Assembly (NCBI RefSeq): GCF_000003195.3
Contig: NC_012871.2
Location: 8,419,997 to 8,483,996 of the forward strand
Source of the DNA: Sorghum bicolor
Taxonomy: Eukaryota > Streptophyta > Magnoliopsida > Poales > Poaceae
Length of the DNA: 64,000 nucleotides
Direction of reading: 5' to 3'
The position numbers and the translations under genes are program-made. Shown here in pieces: positions 44,788 to 55,161 of the stretch; position 1 is the first letter of the stretch; the number at the start of each line of letters is the position of its first letter. The notes beneath the pieces were generated by a model. That model made no database searches. It saw nothing but the letters and a program-made list of their open reading frames with translations, and was not told the DNA's origin.

Positions 44788-45502
44788 ATGCTATGAAAAC
44801 CAACTAGCTATGCAAACTCTAATTAAGCGCACACGATTCTAATCCGATGGCTTCCAGTGAAGGTTGGACAATTAATTCATTTTTTCAATCTTATTCATTT
44901 TTTTCAACTCACCCCACCAGCAGCGATCGCTCTGAGTCTGCTCCGAGTCGTGTCGCTAGAGTACGACACCCCTCCTGTACTTCATTTTACAAGCTCCTGT
45001 GTGCAATTGTTGATTGCCGTGGACGTGCATGCTACTCTCATGACTGGATGCCGCTGTGAAGTTGCCGTGCTAGGTCATGGCTGTTGTCCGCTTGCCGTGG
45101 CTATCCGCTAGCTGCTGTGCAATGCTGCTGCATGCCTATGTGTTGAAGGTCACAGTGAATCTTTGCTTCACCTACATGGTCAAATGCTTTTTAATTTGTA
45201 TTATTTATATTCAGTGATCGTCTGCATATGTCGCCGGCTGCATTCATGGGACTGATGTGCATGGCACTGTGCTGGCTTCATGATTGACGATACTTGCTGC
45301 TGGCGCGTGAGGGCGGCGACGCGACTCGGAGCGATTGCTGCTGGTGGGGGTGAGTTGAAAAAAATGAATAAGATTGGATTGGTGGGAGAGTTTAAGTGGT
45401 TAATTGTCCCACCTCTACCGGAAGCCATCAGATTAAAATCGTGTGCGCTTAATTAGAGTTTGCATAGTTTGCATAGCTATTTGGTTTTCATAGCATACGC
45501 CC
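44788..45502. mobile_element. Fold-back element with long inverted repeats
   Basis: The left arm starting TATGCTATGAAAACCAA (about 44788-44945) is repeated in inverted form at about 45302-45502. Arms share, in order, 'gctatgcaaactctaattaagcgcacacgatt', 'gatggcttcc', 'ggacaatta', 'caatcttattcatttttttcaactcacccc' and 'accagcagc'. The right arm has a short extra duplication ('gcatagtttgcatag') and an extra 25 bp. I could not find a clear target duplication. Arm length suits a Mutator-like or fold-back MITE; no protein is encoded. Confidence 0.7.
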
Positions 45503-45524
45503 CCTTCCTACTTTCTATCATTCA

Positions 45525-45810
45525 AAAAGAAGTATTTACGAGAAGTAGCACCCAAACATATTATGAGAGCTCACACCAAACATATATTTACGAGAATGTT
45601 CATAAGAAAAAAAAAGAGAATCCACATTAAGAAATATTTTCGAGAATCCGCATTTAGAAGTATTTACGGCTATTTGCACTAATGATATTAATGTTTACCA
45701 GAATCTGAACTAAAAAAATATTTATGAGAATACGCACTAAGAAATATTTACGAGATTTTGCATTAACGAATATTTACAATAATCTACAATAAGAAATATT
45801 TACAAGATTG
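45525..45810. repeat. Degenerate short tandem repeat (about 32 bp)
   Basis: Eight or so imperfect copies of 'aagaaatatttacgagaat..gcattaa' follow one another. Non-coding. Confidence 0.65.
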
Positions 45811-48800
45811 ATACAGTATGCAAAATACAACATCAATCCGTCCACATTGTGAAACTATATATGTCATCACAAAGGTTACTGAACATTGCATGATCTAAAT
45901 TTAATTGTTTTCTTGCACATTCTCTGTCTAGCACACTGGTACTACTCCAATATGTGCATCCTAGTGCCTGACTATTGATCAGTTTGAGATTAATATGTCA
46001 TGTCTGTTTGCTGCTCTATAGTCTGTAATGTAACGAGCTGTTGTGGAGAAGTCCCATTGCCTGAAATCATAAAAATATGAATAATGGTAAAGATTTACGA
46101 GGAATAAAATTATGAATTGACCAGTTGAAGGCTTGTTAGCAATCTGCATTTTGTTGGCCGAGAGTTACAGCAATAGAAAATCAAGCATGAGTGCAAAATC
46201 AGAAACCAATATTTTAACAAGTTTGATGAATAGCAACAAAAATCGCAAGATCAGCTAGCAAATTGGGATAGATCATGGATGCATGCAACACAACCAGTCT
46301 TTTCTGGTGCAGGTGCACGCCGCACAAGCAAAAAAAAAAAAAGAAAATTGTCCAATGCCATCATTACCTTGCTCGCCATAGCTCCATCCTCCGAGAGAAT
46401 GACAGTGTCGAGAAGGGTAAGCAATAGAAAAACTCAAGTCGAGAAAGAAAGTACTCAAGCTGAGAAAGTAAGTACTTACCAACAAAAATTGGTTATTAGC
46501 AGATGCAGCAATAAAAATCGCAAGATCCAATCAACTATTTTAGACACATGCTGTGGACACAAAACAAAAAGAGGATAAGAATTTCCTACTATGAGATGCA
46601 TAGGAAACAATGGGTCTAGGAATAAGGAAATCACTCGAGCCTGCTTCTACCAGCAAGATCGACTTCGGAACTCATAAGATACACACACGGCTAATTTACC
46701 ATAAAGTAGTTACAATATTCGAATGGCTTGAGATGATATTTGTAATGGGAGTTATCATAATTTGCCAAGGTTCTGGGATTCATTTCGAAAAAAAATTCGG
46801 CCCCAACCGAAATGGACGAAATTCGGGAAAATTCGGTCCAATTTCGGGCTGAATTCGGTGAATTTTTGGAAATTGAATCACAAAATTCGTTTCGGACCTA
46901 ACCGAATTGGACAAAATTCGCTGAAACTCGGAGTATTTCGGTCGAATCCCAGATCAATCACTATAACAACATGGCTAATTTACTATGAAGTAGTTACTAT
47001 AATTGAATGGCTCGGACGATAACGAGAATGAGAATTACCAAAGTTTGGCATCAGTCAATTTCTACAATGACATGGCTAATTTACCAGCATGAAGTAGTTA
47101 TGATAATCGAATGGCTCGAGACAATAACAAGAATGGGAATTACCAAAGTTTGGCATCGGTCAATTACTGTAATGACATGTCTCTTATAGTAAGTTATTGT
47201 AATTTATATGAATAACGATGCTTTTTCAAATAGTTTCATGTATGATTTCCTAGGAACAAATTTATGACAGTTCACTAATATGAATCCATCCATTTAATAA
47301 ATTCTGATATCATTCACACATTTGGTTTCACGAGCTCTACTGGAGAATAGATAAGCAAGACTAAATAATTTCAGACTACAAGAATGGTGAAAAATAGTTT
47401 AGTTTAGTTTAGACTACATCTAAATTTTTCTTACAAACAGAATGATTTAGTTTCATCCACAAACAAACGAGGAAAAGGAACATATACAACAGATTACTAC
47501 AATCAAGGGCAAGAAAAAACAGATCATCGTCCCAGTTCGCCATGGACAGTCGCCACGACGCCATGGGGCTGGCCGAAGGGAAAGGGCAAGCCAGAACAGG
47601 AATGTATAAACGATCGTGATAGATGCACAACAAGCAATTGGCCAGGATAGAAATCGAGCACCAAGATTCCTGTAGTTGATCACTGAGACAAAAAGAAAAT
47701 CTGAACGCAAAACCATATTGCAAAAGAATTTGCTTTCTGGGGAATAGAAGGGGATCCGAAACTAACCTGAAGGTGCTCGTCGTACGCGGATCATGAAAGC
47801 CACCATCAGTCGGGGGAAAGGGCGCCACTGCAACCGGTGGGGTTGGAGAATCCGCATAATGCACACCACCGAGGATCCGCCGCCGCCCTGATCCAGCTGC
47901 CGACGACCTTGCCGATATGTGGAAGAGCAGCTGAGACAATCTGAACTGATCAAGGCACATTTCCTGCATCGTGCATGCATCCTCACTACACCCTCACTAG
48001 AATCACCATGACGAAGGAGATCCCATCTCCAAAAAAAAATCACCATGAAAGGAACATCAGTAAATGATATGAGAAATTTACAAAGACTTCTTGTTAAACA
48101 TATGTACGAAAAACTATCTACTGCAAGAAAACCTTTCATTAGTTAATTGGCACTAAGTAGATATTTTTTTGTAGGCATTTGGAGGGAGAATTACCATAAC
48201 TAATTTTATTGTTATAGTAACTGGTCACTGGAGTAGAAATATTTTTGATAACTTGAATGGCTTAATATGATACTTAGGAGTGATAATTACCATAATTTAG
48301 CATGAAACTATTCTAAGAAACAAATTACTATAATGATACTAGTTACAAATTACACGATTTTATCATGAAATAGTTATATAAATAGCATGATATAGTATTT
48401 AGGATGTGGAGTTACCACAATTTTGCATCTAATAGTTTCTGACAGGGCCAATTATTAGAACAGGGAGTCAAATTTACCATGAATTTTGTATGATAATTCA
48501 TAAAATTGTACTCTAAAATAGTTACAAAAATTTGAATCAATAGTTACAACGAAGAGTCAAATCTACCAAAAAAATAATTGCGAGAATTTGGTTGACTCAG
48601 GATGATAATTAGAATATGTAGTTACCACAATTGATGTCAAGTTGTTTTCAGAAACTGGTTATTATAATAACAGTACAAAATAGAAGGCTTGATAATTTAG
48701 GTCGTACAATTTGGGTATACTGGGTAAGAGATGAACTCAAGCACATGTAAATAATCAGTACTTAACTAAGATATACCTCACTGCTCCTTTTTGGGATTTT

Positions 48801-49076
48801 GAGAACAAACCTCATTGGTCTAATATCTGTGAAGAAAAAAAATCAATAAGCCTAACTGTAAGCACGACAACTTGCTTGATGGAATCCCAACGCAGATATA
48901 TGAATGAAACAACCATCTGTATCCAAAGAAAATGTATGAATCTGAAATCATCCCAGTGTCCGATCCCATGAGCAGTACTAGTAGCAACAGTCCTGAATTT
49001 GCCTGGATAATGACGAACTAAATCATGTCAGCTTCAAATGTTGCGGCAGCAAATCGAGATACTAGACCAATTAAAC
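45811..49076. other. AT-rich repeat region, no gene
   Basis: Bases 46688-47180 hold three related units of about 100 bp built on 'acatggctaatttac.atgaagtagttacaata.tgaatggctcga' and 'aattaccaaagtttggcatc.gtcaatt'. The last two are adjacent (about 46968-47068 and 47069-47172). Between them, 46790-46950 is rich in 'aattcgg' words. Similar 'attaccataatt'/'tagttac' wording continues at 48190-48700. A segment at 47705-47795 is repeated at about 51968-52052. These look like parts of one large decayed DNA transposon; no protein-coding exon is recognised. Confidence 0.45.
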
Positions 49077-51851
49077 TAGTATATTGCCCGTGCTAACGCT
49101 ACGGCGACATTCGGATACGTACAAATTAGAACTCAAATATATACAAATTCAACCAAATTACATTGTAGAAAAGAAAGCAATATATTTTTTTCTCGTAAAA
49201 AATATTATCCATGCCTTAAGTTGGGTCAAATTAACTGTAGTACAAGAATGGTGGAACCCTATTCCTTCTCTAATGCCAACCGAGAATAGGCAGGTTGAGA
49301 AAGTTCAGTGCAAGGATGGTTAGGAACAATCCTTCATTCACTGAAAACTGTTTTTTGTGTGCAAAAGGCAATAAGCTTGCCACTCCTAAAAACTGTTTTT
49401 TGTTTTGCAAAAGGCAATAAGCTTGCCACTCCCTGCGTATCCAAGCATGACCTTTCCCCCCAAGCCATCACCTGATAGTCACAAGTGTAATGTTCTCGAG
49501 TGAAATAGAAATGATACTGACCTAGTGAGCTCTCTGGAATCCAAAACTGCATTCAATTTGCAAGATAGATCATATGAGTTTGCGCATATCTGCAGAGGCA
49601 AGTTCACATGCAAAAATAACAATTGATTAAATAAAAAAATGTGTTCGTTAGCATACCTTGATTATAAAAGTGAAGTGGATATTCAACTTTCTGCAAACAA
49701 ACAGCAAAAACCTTCGTATTCATTGGCCTAAATAACAGAAATCTTGATGCAAGTGTTAACATCCTCACCACATGTAGAACATCAATGCTGACAGAACCTG
49801 GTGCAACACCCTCCATTCCCACAAGCAAAACGTTGTCTGAACCTTCCCCAATTGTCTTGTTGTTGACAATCTCCTATCTATTAGAGCACTGAAGGTACAC
49901 AATTTTCCTTGTTACCTGTGCTGTCTCTGCTGACGATGCATATATGATATCATGGTAATTGCTTGATTTTGGTCAGCTGGCAAAACAATAAAAGGAATTA
50001 AAAAGAACATGCAGTCACTTCACATCGATCAAGAGCATTGACATTTACACATCATGGGCCATTCAAATATCATTGTTGTTTCACCGGATGATAAAGTATG
50101 CCCCCACCCCCACCCCACCTCCAAATCAAAGACAAATTTCCACACATTTTTTCAGTCATCTCTACCCCTGAAAAAATAAATTATTCTTGGCCTAAATTTT
50201 TAAAAACCATAAATCTTGGCACCTAGAAAAATATAATTTGGTGATGTAGCATTCAATGATTTTGATAGCAAATGGCTAGGCACTACATCTATCAGAGGCA
50301 GAAAAGGAGCTCCTAAAATGACGTCAAACAAAGAACAGAGGATGAGAAAGCTCTACTGCTCTCCATGTCAGCAATGACTTAATAATTGAATATTGTAAGG
50401 GGATCTAAATTTACCTTGCATTGTCCATAGTGCTATGTTGAAGTCCTAGCTCTTTTACTGTTACCATCTTGCACATAGAGAAGAGAAAGGACTACTCACA
50501 ACCATGTCCTAGTAATTTGTGAACACAGTAAACCCTATAAACAAAGTCTGTGCAGAGCTTCCTCCACATAAGCTTTATCAGAATTTGTGAATACCTGCAG
50601 TAACCAAATGTAGGTTGACACAAATGCTCTCTGTGACCATTTTGCAAAATATATTATTTCAGAATAGAGCAAGAAAACAGAAAAAATTGGTTGCTTTCGT
50701 ACTATTTTTCTCTGTGGAATTGAAAGTTGGAGGGTCCTCAAAAAAGGGTCCAATCTTAGATTTAAATGGCAAGGTATCATGAGTTTCTTTCTAGAGCTTA
50801 AATTGACACGAATCAAAGAATTCTATTGTTACCATGTACCTTGGTGCAAATGCATTGCTTGACCTTGTGTGCCATTCAACTCTGCCATTTTGTCGAACAT
50901 CTTCAGGGCTTTAAAGATGACACTTTGCACATTAGGGAGTACAAAAAAATCCATTTTAGGAGAACACAAAGCCCATTGGATTAGGAACCTGTATTGGATT
51001 ATGAATCAGAAGGGGCTTAGGAAAGGGAGAGAGAAGAACCTGCAGGTGGTAGAGTACAAACATCCAGTGAGGTCGTGAAGGGCCATGCAGCACGGGAAGG
51101 GCCGGTGATCGAGCATGGCTCCACGCAACATGGCGAGGACTGCTTCCACGTGGCCTAGTTCATGGCTTTGAGCACGATTCCGAGAAGCATGGTGAGGGCC
51201 GCCGCCGTGCGTCTTGGAGCGAGGCGTCGAGGGCAGCGAGTCCTGCTGCCCTGGGCCTGGTTGGCCTCTGGCGAATCGCGCGTCCCTGCGTGCTGCCATC
51301 CTATGGCCTTGCGGTCCCGGCCCCTGCGTGCCTTTGCTTCTCTGCGCGTCCTCAAGAACCGCAGCGGCTCCGTTGACGCCGCGCACGCCTGCGTGACCTT
51401 GCGCCTGTGCGGCCGACACTTATACATGTCGTTCCACAGATCTGCGCCCCGCCTGCGTGACGAGGCAGTAGCGGCTGACAGAGGCGCGACCGGCGGGGTG
51501 CATGCGACGACGGCCGTTGCAGCAGCCTCCCGTGCTGCTGTGGTTGTACGGGGGAGGTTTTTTTTTCTTTCTATACGGTAATTTTTTCTAGCGAGTCTCA
51601 GGAATCGAACCTGCGGCGTGCGGGGGACGACGCATGAGGGGAGGGAGCGGGTGTGAAGGGGGTGAGAAGCCTCGCATCAAAGTTTGGTTCTAGGCCTTTG
51701 GATCTGACATAGTTGTTTCGTGAGCCCTTGATTTTAATGGAGATAAATTCTTGTGTGTAATTTTCTGGGTACACAATGGTTAGACTACTCAGCGGGGGAT
51801 GCTTTCTTTGGTGGATCTAAAATTATTTGAAGTGGTCAATTATAGTATAGA
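49077..51851 (-). mobile_element. Non-autonomous Helitron 2, same family as Helitron 1
   Basis: On minus it begins TCTATACTATAATTGA (from 51851, preceded by A) and ends with hairpin CCGTAGCGTTAGCACGG, eight bases, then CTAG (49080-49077), followed by T. The last 35 bases match Helitron 1 with about one change, and the first 16 with one or two. Length is 2775 bp. It lacks Rep/helicase. It carries at least one exon-like host fragment (HAD phosphatase) and a GC-rich segment (51060-51560) of unknown origin. Confidence 0.85.
49815..50597 (-). pseudogene. Captured gene fragments incl. exon of HAD-type pyrimidine 5'-nucleotidase-like gene
   Basis: On minus, an AG acceptor (CTGCAG) precedes codons reading VFTNSDKAYVEEALHRL (about 50597-50540). 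This matches the second conserved block of SDT1/SSM1-like HAD hydrolases ('FTN.DK.H...L..LG'). A second possible exon at about 49870-49760 reads NNKTIGEGSDNVLLVGMEG and GVAPGSVSIDVLHVV, which I do not recognise. Neither piece forms a complete domain; the catalytic DxD motif is not seen. Capture by the Helitron is the simplest reading. Confidence 0.45.
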
Positions 51852-52500
51852 TAAGCGAGATCTGAAAAGCAAGCAAACCATGTGGGCCGATGGCTTAGGG
51901 CGTTCCTAGCAGGCGTGTGCCACCAGGAGACGTCGCCACCACCGCCGCCGCTGCTTTCTGTAGAAATAACATATTATTGCAAAAGAATTTGTTTTCTGAG
52001 GAATACTAGGGGATCTGAAACTAACCTGAAGGTGCTCGTCGTACGCTCATCATGGTGGGCGACGGAGGTTATACTGGTTAGTACTGGTGAATGGATGAGT
52101 TCGCCTTACCCACAGATGGACGATTTTGGCACCAGCCGCATGAGATGATGACCACTGGCACGACCGTGGCGCACCAAGCAAAGTGACGAGTCGCAAGGCG
52201 TGAAGCGCAGAGGAGGCGGCGTCGGCGGCAGTCAACAGGTGGGGCAGTGAATGAGGATTAATCAGAATCGAGGCGCTAAGAGAGAACATGTGGTCGGACC
52301 GGACCAGCTCGGTAGACACAACGACCCAGCTACAAAATATCATATTGCGTAGCTACCTACAGAAAAACAGTTATTCTATAGCTCTATTTACGATAATTTT
52401 ATATACTAATTTACGATAATATGTATACATACTTACGATAGTTTGGTTACTATAACACATGGGGATATTTACCGTAATGTTATAATGTTATAGTAAACTA
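51852..52500. other. Intergenic repeat remnants
   Basis: Contains the second copy of the 47705-47795 segment (about 51968-52052) and, at 52370-52500, 'tttacgataat' wording like that at 46.7-48.7 kb. No gene recognised. Confidence 0.45.
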
Positions 52501-52779
52501 GAGCATCTTCAAGGGTTTTGCATTTGAGGTTGCATTTGAGTAATTTGCCAAAAAGCTCCAAAAGAGGTATCCAACACTTTTGCATTTAGAGTTTGCAATT
52601 TGGGCAACTTGGCAAATGAGGGAGCAAACTTGGTAAAAATGCTCCTATTTTTATCCTTCACCAAGTCCAAATGCCAATTCCCTTGAAGATGACTTATTTT
52701 TATCCTTTACATTTTGTTATGGGAGTTTGCAAACAACAACAAATGCCAAGTCAATGTGCCAAAGCCTTTGAAGATGCTC
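52501..52779. mobile_element. MITE with GAGCATCTTCAA ends
   Basis: Left end GAGCATCTTCAAGGGTTTTG, right end CCTTTGAAGATGCTC, an inverted pair. Flanked by CTA and TTA. 279 bp, non-coding. The terminus type is common in grasses. Confidence 0.7.
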
Positions 52780-52953
52780 TTAGTAAGGAGTTAATATAAT
52801 CTTATAAATTAATATATTAATTATCGTAACTCAAAGTGGCTACAAAATAAGTTATTTTGTAGCCAGCTATAAAGTAATAGTTATATATATATATAAGTTA
52901 TATATATATATACATACATACATAGAGTATATGGTTATACTTATTGTATATAA

Positions 52954-53403
52954 CTAGGTGAATTCCCCGCGCGTTGCTGCGGGAATTTCTTAAAAATAAA
53001 TCATTATATACATAGCATTACTATATGATATTCAGTCTATTATGTATGTATACATATGAATTTGACTTGCATGTATTTTATTGTATTAGATCTAGTAAAA
53101 AATTGCTAAACAAAAACTAATATTTGGTTACATTATAGAGGAATTAATTGGTGATGTAACAAATAGTGTATGTACATGACTTGTATGTTAATAGATTAAA
53201 GATTTAAAATATTTCACATGATATAGATGACATGTTCATTTTTTGTAATTAATATAGGATGATATGGACTTAGTGGGGAATGATGTGGACACCTTGCATG
53301 AAGATATAAAATATTTAGTGGGTCACTTAGTGGGGAATGATGTGGACACCTTGCATAAAGAGAGAATTCATCTAGTGGGGTTTAACTTTATAAGAGTTAC
53401 AGA
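52954..53403 (-). mobile_element. Short non-autonomous Helitron 3
   Basis: On minus, TCTGTAACTCTTATAAAG starts at 53403 after A. The 3' end is a GC hairpin (CCCGC-agcaac-GCGCGGG) then GAATTCAC and CTAG (52957-52954), followed by T. The 450-bp body includes a 26-bp direct repeat, 'gtggggaatgatgtggacac' onward, at about 53274 and 53331. Terminal sequences differ from Helitrons 1 and 2, so this is another family. Confidence 0.7.
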
Positions 53404-54302
53404 TATAGTAGTGGCATTTTAGTAATATATTTAATATATATTTTTTTTGAAAAATTTTCACGTGATAAGATCCAGAGTATCTTAATATGAGTGTATATAA
53501 ACATACTCAAATTGATAAATAATTATGAATACATACATAATATAGTTTATTGAGGATGAGAGTAACTACACGTACGTGTAGAAAGGAATTTCCCTATATA
53601 TATATGTATATATATAGCAATGCTTTTTTAATGGGGTCATCAGTTGCCTACATCAACAAGAAAATAATAATAAACTTCAAATTTGACCATCTGAAATATT
53701 GGCCACCGAATATATATGCATACTAGTCGTGACTAACAACTGCTATCAAGAATATAATAGATTTACTGCGACAGCAAGGAAATGACACCTCTGCTTATGG
53801 AGTATATGATCTTTCATGCATGACATTCGCAGCATAGGATCTTGTCAGAAGCATTTGTTTTTTAATAGAAGAATTACAATCAGCATACAAACAATAGACG
53901 TTCAATTGTTTTTTAAAATGTCAGTGCCAGTTATAGCTTGGCTGTATTCCACCTAGAAGTAACTAAATTCCTAATTAGCACAATAAATGTTGAATATCTA
54001 TAAATGCCTTTCAAATACAACTGGGATCCAAGTATAAAACAGCACATAATAATGAGGAGTCCAGCTCTAAACTAGCACAGAATTCCCTCGCAAAAAACAA
54101 TCCAAAATTAACTTAATGTCATGTTAACAACACCATCAATGCTAAATATTTACATACGCCTTCCAAATATAAGTGGAATCCAGGTATAAAATAACTCACA
54201 GCAAAATTGAATATAGCCCAGCTGTAAAATATCACAGAATTACATACATTCAATATTCAATCTTTGCTGATCTTAGTTTCCACTTTGATCCTATGTATGT
54301 GC
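53404..54302. other. MADS upstream region with an internal duplication
   Basis: AT-rich. Bases 53989-54084 and 54141-54241 are diverged copies of one unit (shared: 'aatat.tacataa.gcctt.caaatata', 'gga.tcca.gtataaaa', 'agtccagct' / 'agcccagct', 'cacagaatt'), about 150 bp apart and close to the promoter. No gene. Confidence 0.6.
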
Positions 54303-54312
54303 CTATATAAAC
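54303..54312 (+). promoter_or_regulatory. TATA box of the MADS gene
   Basis: CTATATAAAC lies 109 bp before the ATG, giving an expected transcription start near 54335 and a 5' leader of about 85 nt. Confidence 0.6.
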
Positions 54313-54420
54313 GCTTGTACACCAATCCTGCATACTATCTCCATCAACATATACTACTCTAAGACTTAGCAAAAAAACCAAAATATTGACATCTTGACCT
54401 TGGTGAGGGGTAAGGTAGCC

Positions 54421-55161
54421 ATGGAAAGGAGAAAAATTGAGATAAAGCCCATCGAGAATGAGAACGCACGTCAGGTTTGCTTCTCCAAGCGCCGCCAGGG
54501 CCTGTTCAAGAAGGCTAGCGAGATCTCCATTCTGTGTGGAGCAATGGTTGGTTCTGTTGTGTTCTCAAGCTTTGGTAAGTCATTTTCCTTCGGCCATCCA
54601 TCCATTGATGATGTTGTGAACCGATTCCTCAATTTGGTTACTCCTGATGGTCCTGCTTCGAGTGGTGCAAACCATGATAACAGCTTGGCTGTAACGGGTA
54701 CTGTCCAAGGTCTGAATATGGAGTATTTGGAGCTGCAACAGTCTTTGGATTCTCTAAAGAAGAAAAATGAGAGGTTGCAAGAGGCAACTAAAAAGGAAAT
54801 GGGAGAACACATGATGCAATGGTTAAATGCTAATATCTTGGAATTGGGTCTTGATGAGCTGCAAGACTTCCAAAAGTTGCTGGAAGCAATAGATGGTGTT
54901 GTCAAAGAGAAGGAGAATAATATAGTGGTTGAAGCAAGGGAAACTCAAGGGTCAGCGACACAACCACATATGGAGATAGCGTCAGCATCACAGTCCCAGT
55001 TTGGTGAGCACATCAGTGCCAATTCTATGGCTTCCGCAGCTCCTAGCTCAAGCAATGGATTCATTGATGGATTTGAGGTCAATGATCCCTTGCTTGGTGG
55101 TGGTGATCTTTATGATATTTGTGCCCCAGGGAATTTCCCCAACAACCAGAATCATGGTTGA
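54421..55161 (+). CDS. Type I (M-alpha) MADS-box protein, AGL61/62-like (intronless)
   Basis: 246 aa from the ATG at 54421. The frame is open a little further up only through TTG. MADS domain at 1-60: MERRKIEIKPIENENARQVC, FSKRRQGLFKKASEISILCG, VVFSSFGKSFSFGHPS. The FSFGHPS motif right after the domain, the absence of a keratin-like K domain and the lack of introns mark type I M-alpha proteins. A coiled-coil-prone segment (LELQQSLDSLKKKNERLQEATKK) follows, and the C-terminus is Ser/Gly/Asn rich. Such proteins bind CArG-type DNA as dimers with M-gamma partners and act mainly in central cell, endosperm and gametophyte (family knowledge). All core basic residues are kept. Confidence 0.9.
   Translation: MERRKIEIKPIENENARQVCFSKRRQGLFKKASEISILCGAMVGSVVFSSFGKSFSFGHPSIDDVVNRFLNLVTPDGPASSGANHDNSLAVTGTVQGLNMEYLELQQSLDSLKKKNERLQEATKKEMGEHMMQWLNANILELGLDELQDFQKLLEAIDGVVKEKENNIVVEARETQGSATQPHMEIASASQSQFGEHISANSMASAAPSSSNGFIDGFEVNDPLLGGGDLYDICAPGNFPNNQNHG

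Noticed and set aside
44788..45502. MicroRNA precursor
   Set aside because: Arms of more than 150 bp with a loop of about 350 bp are far longer than a plant miRNA stem; a fold-back transposon is simpler.
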